Positions 1-6,414 of a DNA stretch of 8,068 bases are shown one piece after another. Numbering within the stretch: position 1 is the first letter of the stretch; each line of letters starts with the position of its first letter. Origin of the DNA: an uncultured Porphyromonadaceae bacterium (GTDB taxonomy: Bacteria > Bacteroidota > Bacteroidia > Bacteroidales > Muribaculaceae); the NCBI GenBank assembly GCA_905193395.1, contig CAJJOO010000052.1, positions 1 through 8,068 of the forward strand, read 5' to 3'. Position numbers and translations under genes: made by a program. The notes beneath the pieces were generated by a model. That model searched no databases. It was given only the letters and a program-made list of their open reading frames with translations, and was not told the origin of the DNA.

Positions 1-1181
1 TTGAGGAGCGACGATTTCTCGAAACTCTTGTCATAGACGGTAATAGCATCTTTCACCTCGGCGGCCGCCGAGAGCAGAGTGTACTCAAAGGTGTTGAGAG
101 CCTGCTGCTGCTGAGCTTTGGCACCCTTGAGACGAGCGATGTTCTGACCGCGGGAGAAGAGGGGAGCGGTCAGCGAGCCGGTGAGATTATAGAACCATTT
201 GCCGGGATTCTGGATGAAAGAGCCCAGTGCGTTGGTGAATCCTCCGCCCACACCCAAAGTGAGAGTGGGATAGAAGGCCGCACGTGCGCTCGAAGTAGCG
301 TAATATGCGGCTGCAAGACCCTGCTCGGCTGCCCTGACATCGGGACGGACGGCAAGCTCCGACATGGGCACGCCGGCACGGAGTATCTGCGGCACCTGAA
401 TGTCGACTTTGTCGGTCACATCCCATTCCTGAGGATAGGTGTTGAGCAGCAGCGACATGGTGTTGTTGAGGCTTACGATGGATGTCTCAAGGTCGGTGAT
501 GGAGCCGAGGATGCTGAAATAGGAGGCCTCGCTCTGCATCACGGCGGCCTCGGTGGTGCGTCCGGCTTCCTTGAGGTCGCGCATGGTGTTGACGGTTTCC
601 TTCCAGAGTTCGGATGTGGAGCGCGAGAGAGCCAGTTGCTGCTTGACGGCGCTCAGGGTATAGTAGGTGGTGGCGACGGCCGAGATAATCTGCGAGCGGA
701 CGGCCTGGGCATAGGCCTCGGTCTGAATCAAGGCTACCTGGGCCGAGCGTTTGTTGTTGAGCAGTTTGCCGAAGATGTCGACCTCCCAGGAAACCTGTGC
801 GGGCAACTGGTAGGTCCACGAAAAGTCGTTGGAGGCGTATTTAGCGCCGGCACCGTTGGGGGCGAGGGCTACGGAGGGGAGGTAGGCGAGTTTAGCGCCG
901 AGTACCTGGGCCTGTGCGGCCTCGACGTTCAACTGTGCGTTGCGCAGGTCGGTATTGTTGGCCAAAGCGCGGTTGATGAGGTCAACGAGGACGGGGTCGG
1001 TGAAAACTTCCTGCCAGGGCAGATTGCCGAAAGCCGTGGAATCGGGTTCCTGGGCCAGGGCCTCGGCATAACTCTTGGTGAGGGGAGTGTCGGTGGGAGT
1101 CTCATATTTCTGGTAGATGTGGCATCCGGACAGAGAGAGGGTCAATGCCAGTACCAGCGCTCCCTTGAATATGTTGTTCAT
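1..1181 (-). CDS. Outer-membrane factor lipoprotein of an RND efflux pump (TolC/OprM/NodT type), C-terminus beyond the window
   Basis: This gene encodes the outer-membrane channel of the tripartite pump, the exit duct that docks onto the adaptor and RND proteins. Reading the minus strand from the ATG at 1181 gives 393 codons open to the left edge, with no stop. The start MNNIFKGALVLALTLSLSGC is a lipoprotein signal with the lipobox L-S-G-C, so Cys20 should be the lipidated residue. The family's usual early block follows (NLPWQEVF at 53-60). Two repeated halves are visible: the first contains long helices at about 75-100 and 145-245, and the second contains RPDVRAAE (279-286), YPTLTLG (304-310) and LTAPLFSRGQN (337-347), all typical of OprM/CusC-like proteins. 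Family members are usually about 450-480 residues, so roughly the last 60-90 are missing. No Shine-Dalgarno is seen before the ATG. It is the last visible gene of the operon, 75 nt after the pump gene. Substrates cannot be inferred. Confidence 0.95.
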   Translation of the reverse strand, partial: MNNIFKGALVLALTLSLSGCHIYQKYETPTDTPLTKSYAEALAQEPDSTAFGNLPWQEVFTDPVLVDLINRALANNTDLRNAQLNVEAAQAQVLGAKLAYLPSVALAPNGAGAKYASNDFSWTYQLPAQVSWEVDIFGKLLNNKRSAQVALIQTEAYAQAVRSQIISAVATTYYTLSAVKQQLALSRSTSELWKETVNTMRDLKEAGRTTEAAVMQSEASYFSILGSITDLETSIVSLNNTMSLLLNTYPQEWDVTDKVDIQVPQILRAGVPMSELAVRPDVRAAEQGLAAAYYATSSARAAFYPTLTLGVGGGFTNALGSFIQNPGKWFYNLTGSLTAPLFSRGQNIARLKGAKAQQQQALNTFEYTLLSAAAEVKDAITVYDKSFEKSSLL

Positions 1182-1204
1182 TTCTGTGTTGAGTGGTTAT
1201 ATTG

Positions 1205-1247
1205 ATGGTATCCGGTCCCGGAGTATGTGTTCCGGGACCGGAACCAT
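1205..1247 (-). promoter_or_regulatory. Strong hairpin between the pump and outer-membrane factor genes
   Basis: A perfect 12-bp inverted repeat (TCCGGTCCCGGA at 1211-1222, TCCGGGACCGGA at 1231-1242) encloses an 8-nt loop. The stem continues on both sides with ATGGT (1205-1209) pairing to ACCAT (1243-1247) once a single bulged A at 1210 is allowed, giving 17 bp in all. It begins about 10 nt after the pump's stop codon. On the transcribed minus strand it is followed by CAATATAACC, not a U-run, so it is not a canonical intrinsic terminator. A role in mRNA stability, processing or partial attenuation that sets the ratio of pump to channel is inference. Confidence 0.8.
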
Positions 1248-1256
1248 TGGGGTTAG

Positions 1257-4200
1257 TTATCGGGCGTATTGTTCGATTTCACTTTCGATGTTTCCGCCTT
1301 TTTCCTCTTTATCCCACTTGATGGGACGGAAGCGTTCCTGAATCAACTGGAATACGCAGAAAAGCGCGGGTACAAAGAAAATCTGGAGAATCATGCCGAT
1401 GAGCATACCGCCCACGGAGCCGGTGCCGAGGGCACGGTTGCCGTTTGCGCCTACACCGGTCGAGAGCATCATGGGGAGCAGACCGATAACCATGGCCAGC
1501 GAGGTCATGAGGATAGGACGCAGACGGGCGGCGGCGCCGGCAACGGCGGCATTGAATACCGACATACCCGACATGCGGCGTTCCAGGGCGAACTCGACGA
1601 TGAGGATGGCGTTCTTGGCCAACAGACCGATAAGCATGATGAGGGCAATCTGCAGGTAGATGTTGTTGCTGATTCCGAAGATGTCGGCGAAGATGAACGA
1701 ACCCATCAGACCGAAGGGAATCGACAGAATCACGGCGAAGGGCAGCAGGTAACTTTCATACTGGGCCGATAGCAGCAGATATACGAACAGCAGACAGAGG
1801 GCGAAGATGGTGACGGTGGATGAGGAGCCCGAACTTCCGGCTTCCTCGCGGGTCATACCGGCGTATTCGTAGCCGAAGCCCTGTGGCAGCGTCTGGGCGG
1901 CCACACGTTCGATGGCGGCAATGGCGTCGCCCGAGGAATAACCCGGAGCAGGCGAACCGTTGACCGAAATGGAGTTGAATAGGTTGAAACGGTCGAGAAG
2001 GTCGGGACCGTAGACGCGGGTCAGTTTCACGAAGTTGTCGATGGGAGCCATTTCGGCGCCGTTGCGAATCTTCACGTTTTTGAGAGTTGCGGGGTTGATG
2101 CGGCTTTCGGGAGCGGCCTGCATCATCACGCGGTAGATTTTACCGAAGCGGTTGAAGTTCGACACGTACATACCGCCGTAGTAGCCCTGGAGGGTGGACA
2201 GGATGGTCTGGGGGCTGATGCCGGCCTGCTTGGCCTTGGCGGCGTCGATGTCAATCATATACTGCGGGAAGGTGGGGTTGAACGTGGTGTAGGCGGTCTG
2301 GATTTCGGGCTGCCGGTTCAACTGTGCCAGGAAGTTCTGTACCACGGCATAGAAGGCGTTGATGTCGCCGCCGGTGCGGTCCTGCATCTTGATTTCAAAA
2401 CCGTTGGTCACGGAATAACCGGTAATCATAGGCGGCGCGAAGAATACCACGCGGCCGTCCTTGACCTGCTGCGACTTGGCATAGAGGAGTTTGATGACGT
2501 CGTCGACGCTCTCGCCCTTGCCGCGCTCGCTCCAGTCCTTGAGTTTGATAAGTAGAGTACCGTAGGTAGCGCCCTGGCCGGCGATGAACGAGTAGCCGTT
2601 GATGGTCTCGCACAGACGGACGGCGGGAATTTCCATGACGATCTTTTCGAGTTGGTTCAGGACCTCGGTGGTACGTTCCTGTGACGTACCGGCTGGCATG
2701 TCGACCATACCGAACATGAAACCGGTGTCTTCATTGGGCACCATGGCGCTGGGGGTACGCATCATGAGCCAGGCGAGAACCACAATCGAGACGATAACGG
2801 CGCTGAACGATGTGATCTTATGTGCCGAACACCATTTCACGGCGCCTTTGTAGCCGTGCAACAGGCGTCCGTAGCCGTTTTCAAAGGCCGTGTGGAAGCG
2901 TTTGCCGAAGAGTCCCAGCACGGTGAGCAGGGCCACGACGCAGGCAATTATGCTCTGCACTACATTGTGGAAGGCAAACCAGTCGGCGATCATGAAGTAG
3001 ATTGTGGCGCAGAGGAGCACCAGGGTTACTACGGGCGGGAAGTTGAGACCGAAGTTTCCGGCATATTTCTTCTTCACCACATCGGCTGCGGCACCATATG
3101 CCTCGCCCATGCGCTGCCCGACGGTGCGGTCGTCGTTTTTAGGTTTGAGGAACAGGGCGCAGAGTGCGGGCGACAGGGTGAGTGCGTTGACAGCCGAGAA
3201 ACCGATGGCGATGGCCATGGTGATACCGAACTGCTGGTAGAACACACCTGCGGTGCCGGGCATGAACGATACGGGGATGAACACGAGCATCATCACCAGG
3301 GTGATGGAAACCAGGGCGCCGGCAATCTCGCTCATGGCGTCGATGGATGCGCGTCGGGCCGATTTGTAGCCCTGGTCCAGTTTGGCATGAACGGCCTCGA
3401 CGACCACAATGGCGTCGTCGACCACAATAGCGATTGCAAGAACCAGAGCCGAGAGGGTGATGAGGTTGATGGAGAATCCGATGAGACTCAGAACCGAGAA
3501 GGTTCCGATAAGGGCCACGGGGATGGCAATGGCAGGGATGATTGTCGAGCGGAAGTCCTGCAGGAAGATGTATACGACGAAGAACACCAGCACGAAGGCC
3601 TCGATGAGCGTACGGATCACATTGTGAATTGACGCGAAGAGGAAGTCGTTGTTGTTCATGGGGATGTCGTAGTGCAGGCCTGCGGGGAGGTCTTTCTTCA
3701 TCTCGTCGACGGTCTTAAGCACGTCGTTGATAATCTGGGTGGCGTTGGAGCCGGGGGTCTGGAACACCATAGCCATGGACGAGGGGTGACCGTTGGCGCG
3801 GTTGTGGAAGCCGTATGTTACGCGACCGAGTTCGATTTCGGCCACGTCTTTCAGATAGAGCACCTCGCCGTTGCTGTTCGCGCGGATTACGATGTCGCCG
3901 AATTCTTCGGGTGTCACCTTACGTCCGCGGTAGCGCATGATATACTGGAAACTCTGGTTGCCCTGTTCGCCGAAGGCACCGGGAGCGGCCTCGACGTTCT
4001 GTTCGGCCAGAGCGGCGGCTACGTCGGAGGGCATCAGGCCGTACTGCGACATCACTTCGGGCTTGAGCCAGATACGCATCGAATAGTCGGCACCGAAACT
4101 CATCACGTCGCCGACGCCGGAGATACGCTGAAGCACGGGCACGACGTTGATTTTCATGTAGTTGTCGAGGAACTCCTCATCGTAACGGCCGGTGGAGTCA

Positions 4201-4631
4201 ATCAGGGCCACACCCACCAGCATTGAAGTCTGGCGTTTCTGTGTGAGGACACCCACCTGGTTTACCTCGGCAGGAAGGAGGTTTGCGGCCTTAGCCACAC
4301 GGTTCTGGACGTCGACGGCGGCCATGTCGGGGTCGAAGCCCTGCTTGAAGGTCACGGTGATGGTGGCCGAGCCGGTGTTTGTGGCGGTCGAGGAGATATA
4401 CTGCATGCCCTCGGCACCGTTGATAGACTCTTCAAGAGGCTGAATCACAGAATTCAGCACCGCCTGGGCGTTTGCACCGTTGTAGGTGGTGGTCACCGAG
4501 ATTGTGGGCGGTGCGATGTCTGGGAACTGCGTGACGGGCAGCGAGACAAGGCCCAGCAGACCCAGCAGCACGATGAATATCGAGATAACCGTCGACAGCA
4601 CCGGGCGGTTAATAAATGTATCGAGTTTCAT
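1257..4631 (-). CDS. RND multidrug efflux pump, inner-membrane drug/proton antiporter (HAE1/AcrB family)
   Basis: This is the energised subunit of the pump: it takes substrates from the periplasm and inner-membrane leaflet and exports them in exchange for protons. The 1124-residue product begins MKLDTFINRPVLSTV, the usual HAE1 N-terminus, with TM1 at about 12-30. The proton-relay residues are all present: Asp405 and Asp406 in TM4 (VVDDAIVVVE), Lys1006 in TM10 (GLLAKNAILIVEFA), and Arg1036 with Thr1043 in TM11 (RLRPILMTS). These match AcrB D407/D408, K940, R971 and T978. The two large periplasmic loops are at about 31-336 and 625-935. AcrB has 1049 residues; the excess here lies between TM6 and TM7, about residues 498-605, and includes two extra hydrophobic stretches at about 533-551 and 557-575. 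The ATG at 4631 has AGGAA at 4641-4645, 9 nt upstream, the only good Shine-Dalgarno in the window. The adaptor gene ends 63 nt upstream. The exact substrate range is unknown; a metal (HME) pump is unlikely from the motifs. Confidence 0.97.
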   Translation of the reverse strand: MKLDTFINRPVLSTVISIFIVLLGLLGLVSLPVTQFPDIAPPTISVTTTYNGANAQAVLNSVIQPLEESINGAEGMQYISSTATNTGSATITVTFKQGFDPDMAAVDVQNRVAKAANLLPAEVNQVGVLTQKRQTSMLVGVALIDSTGRYDEEFLDNYMKINVVPVLQRISGVGDVMSFGADYSMRIWLKPEVMSQYGLMPSDVAAALAEQNVEAAPGAFGEQGNQSFQYIMRYRGRKVTPEEFGDIVIRANSNGEVLYLKDVAEIELGRVTYGFHNRANGHPSSMAMVFQTPGSNATQIINDVLKTVDEMKKDLPAGLHYDIPMNNNDFLFASIHNVIRTLIEAFVLVFFVVYIFLQDFRSTIIPAIAIPVALIGTFSVLSLIGFSINLITLSALVLAIAIVVDDAIVVVEAVHAKLDQGYKSARRASIDAMSEIAGALVSITLVMMLVFIPVSFMPGTAGVFYQQFGITMAIAIGFSAVNALTLSPALCALFLKPKNDDRTVGQRMGEAYGAAADVVKKKYAGNFGLNFPPVVTLVLLCATIYFMIADWFAFHNVVQSIIACVVALLTVLGLFGKRFHTAFENGYGRLLHGYKGAVKWCSAHKITSFSAVIVSIVVLAWLMMRTPSAMVPNEDTGFMFGMVDMPAGTSQERTTEVLNQLEKIVMEIPAVRLCETINGYSFIAGQGATYGTLLIKLKDWSERGKGESVDDVIKLLYAKSQQVKDGRVVFFAPPMITGYSVTNGFEIKMQDRTGGDINAFYAVVQNFLAQLNRQPEIQTAYTTFNPTFPQYMIDIDAAKAKQAGISPQTILSTLQGYYGGMYVSNFNRFGKIYRVMMQAAPESRINPATLKNVKIRNGAEMAPIDNFVKLTRVYGPDLLDRFNLFNSISVNGSPAPGYSSGDAIAAIERVAAQTLPQGFGYEYAGMTREEAGSSGSSSTVTIFALCLLFVYLLLSAQYESYLLPFAVILSIPFGLMGSFIFADIFGISNNIYLQIALIMLIGLLAKNAILIVEFALERRMSGMSVFNAAVAGAAARLRPILMTSLAMVIGLLPMMLSTGVGANGNRALGTGSVGGMLIGMILQIFFVPALFCVFQLIQERFRPIKWDKEEKGGNIESEIEQYAR

Positions 4632-4694
4632 TTTTTAAATTTCCTGATAGAATTCAAATTTTAAGGGAAATCCGGGAAAACGGATGCCGGATTA
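4632..4694 (-). promoter_or_regulatory. Adaptor-pump intergenic spacer with a weak hairpin and the pump's ribosome binding site
   Basis: The 63-nt spacer starts with a second in-frame stop (TAATAA in total) after the adaptor gene. It contains a 7-bp inverted repeat, AATCCGG at 4669-4675 and CCGGATT at 4687-4693, with an 11-nt loop. The left half is AT-rich and carries AGGAA (4641-4645), 9 nt before the pump ATG. No promoter match is evident, so co-transcription with the adaptor is the simplest reading. The hairpin is short and may have no function. Confidence 0.5.
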
Positions 4695-5867
4695 TTATTT
4701 GTCGGCGCCCTGGGGAGCCTGTGCCTGGGCTTCGGCGGGTGCGACGGGATTGATTTCCATGTCGGGACGCACTGATGTGCCGATGCCCTCGATTACGACG
4801 CGGTCGCCGGGCTTAAGACCGGAGGTAACCACAAAGTTCTTGCCGTCGTTGATGGGCATGATCTGGATTGGAGTGGTGACGGTCTTGTTCGAGTCGTTGA
4901 GCGTAAAGACGTAGCGGAGATCCTGGATTTCAAATGTGGCCTTCTGGGGAATTACGATTACACCCTCGGCCTCTACCGGGATTACCACCTGGCCTGTGCT
5001 GCCGCTGCGCAGCATGCCCGAAGGATTGGGGAACAGGGCACGGACGCTGGCCGAACCGGTGGAGTTGTCGATTACACCCGAGATGGTGGCCACACGGCCG
5101 TCAAAGGGATATACGGTGCCGTCGGCCAACTGGAGTTTGACGGGGGGGAAGTTTTTCAGCGCTTCGTCAATCGAGGTGGTGCCGTTGTCGGTCATTTCCA
5201 GGAGGTCCTTTTCAGTGAGCGAGAAATAGGCGTAAACGTTCTTGTTGTCGCTGATGGTGGTGAGGGGAACCTGCATCGAGGGGGAAGCCAGGGCGCCTTC
5301 ACGGAAGGGAATCTGGCCTACGATACCATCCGAGGGAGCGGTGACTACGGTGTAGGAGAGGTTCTTGCGGGCAGTGGTCAGCGCGGCCTCGGCCTGCGTC
5401 AACTGTGCCTTGGCCTGGCGCAACTGGTTGTCGGAGACCTGCCAGGCGTTCTGGCTGATGATATTGCGGTCGTAAAGATTGCGATTGTTGTCGGCCTGAA
5501 TCTGGGCGTTTGCCACGGCCGTGCGTGCAGCGGCAACGGATGCCTCGGCCTGATCGACGGCGGCACGGAATGAAACCTGGTCGAGCGTGAAAAGAGTCTG
5601 GCCCTTGTGCACGCGCTGGCCTTCGTCCACATGGACGGCGGTGATGTTTCCAGTAACCAAGGGGCGTATGTCAACATCGGTCTGGCCCTTGATGAGGGCG
5701 GGATACGATTTTGAAAGTTCGGAACCTGTTTGAGAAACGGTGATAACCTGGAGCGAGGGGGCTCCCTGCTGCTGTTGCTGCTGTCCGTCGCCGGAGCACG
5801 AGGTGAGACCGGTGCCTGCGGCGAGCGTTGCAATAACGCAACTGATTGACAGTGTCTTGAAATTCAT
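4695..5867 (-). CDS. Periplasmic adaptor (membrane fusion) lipoprotein of the RND efflux pump
   Basis: The 390-residue protein links the pump to the outer-membrane channel (AcrA/MexA/HlyD-like family). Its N-terminus is a lipoprotein signal with the lipobox L-T-S-C, so Cys24 is the predicted lipid anchor in the inner membrane. A run of six glutamines (29-34) follows and probably acts as a flexible linker. The domains come in the usual order. The first half of the lipoyl/barrel-sandwich is at about 65-98 (VTGNITAVHVDEGQRVHKGQ). An Ala/Gln-rich helical hairpin occupies about 99-168. The second lipoyl half is at about 169-206 (APSDGIVGQIPFREGA). The beta-barrel spans about 210-300 (GMLRSGSTGQVVIPV). 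The membrane-proximal domain runs to about 370 (GLKPGDRVVIEGIG). Length is normal for the family. The ATG at 5867 is chosen because it immediately precedes the signal peptide; no well-spaced Shine-Dalgarno is present. It is the first gene of the operon. Confidence 0.96.
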   Translation of the reverse strand: MNFKTLSISCVIATLAAGTGLTSCSGDGQQQQQQGAPSLQVITVSQTGSELSKSYPALIKGQTDVDIRPLVTGNITAVHVDEGQRVHKGQTLFTLDQVSFRAAVDQAEASVAAARTAVANAQIQADNNRNLYDRNIISQNAWQVSDNQLRQAKAQLTQAEAALTTARKNLSYTVVTAPSDGIVGQIPFREGALASPSMQVPLTTISDNKNVYAYFSLTEKDLLEMTDNGTTSIDEALKNFPPVKLQLADGTVYPFDGRVATISGVIDNSTGSASVRALFPNPSGMLRSGSTGQVVIPVEAEGVIVIPQKATFEIQDLRYVFTLNDSNKTVTTPIQIMPINDGKNFVVTSGLKPGDRVVIEGIGTSVRPDMEINPVAPAEAQAQAPQGADK

Positions 5868-5928
5868 CTCTTTGTTTTTATCTTAGTGGATTCTTAAAAA
5901 TTGCGTATAGTACCTTTGAATTGTTCTG

Positions 5929-5957
5929 CAAAGTTAGCACATTAAATTTAATAGAAA
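5929..5957 (-). promoter_or_regulatory. Predicted promoter of the efflux operon
   Basis: On the minus strand TAACTTTG (5936 to 5929) is an exact match to the Bacteroides -7 consensus TAnnTTTG. Transcription would start near 5922, leaving a leader of about 55 nt before the adaptor ATG. The -33 element is weak: the nearest candidate is TTTC at 5957-5954, 17 bp upstream and not the consensus TTTG. A weak -33 box could mean that the promoter depends on an activator or is poorly active by default, but that is inference. An AT-rich 12-bp palindrome lies in the spacer. Confidence 0.55.
5941..5952. repeat. 12-bp palindrome between the promoter elements of the efflux operon
   Basis: ATTAAATTTAAT is its own reverse complement. 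It sits between the candidate -33 and -7 elements, a place where a bound dimeric repressor would block RNA polymerase, as TetR/AcrR-type regulators do for many RND operons. The sequence is entirely A/T and such palindromes arise readily in AT-rich spacers, so the operator role is only a suggestion. Confidence 0.4.
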
Positions 5958-5987
5958 GTTGCCGATAGGGAAAGGGAATTGGAGTAA

Positions 5988-6302
5988 AAGGCGTCGCGTG
6001 TCTTAAATTTATTTAAACAGCCGATATATAAAACGCAAAGACAGCCAATTAAGTTGGCCCCCGGCCCTCCCAGCCGGCCCTTCGCCAGCAAAAAAATTGA
6101 GAAAGCAGTAAAAAAGGCGACCTGTTATTATACGGACGCATCCTGGGGTGGCGGTCAATATCCGGAATATAGGAATATTTTCAAAGGTTGGACCTATGGA
6201 CAAAGCAGGACAAAGGTGTACGAGGTTTCGGAGTATTATGGCCAACTGAAAATAATCGACAAAGAAGACGGATACGAATATCTTCTGACTGCATATAAAT
6301 AA
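5988..6302 (+). pseudogene. Orphan plus-strand reading frame, possible C-terminal remnant of a gene of unknown function
   Basis: The frame is open from 5988 to the TAA at 6300-6302 and contains no ATG; the only standard bacterial initiator is a TTG at 6054, which would give 82 residues. From about 6090 on the translation looks protein-like: a Lys-rich helix (KKIEKAVKKA), then an aromatic-rich stretch with YYTDASWGGGQYPEY, KVYEVSEYYGQLKIID and the ending GYEYLLTAYK. The part before that is a Pro-rich translation of a GC-rich block and looks unnatural. Runs of seven and six A (6090-6096 and near 6110) are places where frameshifts could have accumulated. Base composition is lower in GC than the neighbouring genes. 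It may be a decayed or horizontally acquired fragment, a real small gene with a TTG start, or chance. I do not recognise the family. Confidence 0.35.
6056..6080. repeat. GC-rich block with a direct repeat CCGGCCC
   Basis: 23 of 25 bases are G or C, within an otherwise AT-rich intergenic region. CCGGCCC occurs at 6061-6067 and again at 6074-6080, 13 bp apart. GGCC units could also pair with each other, but no long stem forms. The sharp compositional change coincides with the start of the orphan plus-strand frame and could mark a junction between DNA segments of different origin. No known element was recognised. Confidence 0.4.
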
Positions 6303-6356
6303 GACTTTGCACAGGCCATTCATACGCTTTCTGAAAAAACAATAGTTCTGTAAATG

Positions 6357-6394
6357 AAAAGGAGGCGGGCTCCGTGATGGTGTCTGCCTCCTTT
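6357..6394 (-). terminator. Intrinsic terminator of aspA
   Basis: AAAGGAGGC and GCCTCCTTT form a perfect 9-bp stem (6358-6366 with 6386-6394). On the minus strand it is followed by TTTTCATTT, and it begins 21 nt after the aspA stop codon. In the plus orientation the stem can extend to 13 bp with two G-U pairs (inner arms 6367-6370 and 6382-6385), but only three U follow. It is therefore most likely the aspA terminator and at best a weak one for plus-strand transcripts. It separates aspA from the efflux operon. Confidence 0.75.
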
Positions 6395-6414
6395 GTGATA
6401 TGGTTGTGGTGGCG

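Larger units (their letters stand above)
5868..6414. other. 547-nt intergenic region between aspA and the efflux operon
   Basis: This stretch is more AT-rich than the flanking genes. From left to right it holds the adaptor leader, the operon promoter with its palindrome, a minimal inverted repeat (GCCAA at 6044-6048, TTGGC at 6054-6058), a very GC-rich block (6056-6080), an orphan plus-strand reading frame ending at 6302, and the aspA terminator (6357-6394). Nothing convincing is seen at 6303-6356. No tRNA, small-RNA family or insertion-sequence end was recognised. Confidence 0.7.

Noticed and set aside
636..1205. A 189-residue plus-strand frame over the outer-membrane factor
   Set aside because: It lies opposite a frame with a clear lipoprotein signal and OprM-type motifs, and it has no motif of its own.
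1205..1247. The intergenic hairpin as an operon terminator
   Set aside because: No U-tract follows the stem, and the downstream gene is the expected third component of the same pump with no promoter match in the 75-nt spacer.
2820..3632. A 270-residue plus-strand frame inside the pump gene
   Set aside because: It is antisense to conserved pump sequence that includes the TM4 Asp pair, and its His/Glu/Gly-rich composition is typical of a shadow frame.
5763..5780. The CTG/TTG repeat as a variable microsatellite
   Set aside because: It is six glutamine codons in the adaptor's linker, one of them differing (CAA), so it is too short and too imperfect to suggest phase variation.
6009..6323. A 104-residue minus-strand frame opposite the orphan reading frame
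   Set aside because: It starts with a hydrophobic, Phe/Cys-rich stretch that reads as the complement of the Lys/Glu/Tyr codons on the other strand, and it lacks a good start context. The plus-strand frame looks more like protein.
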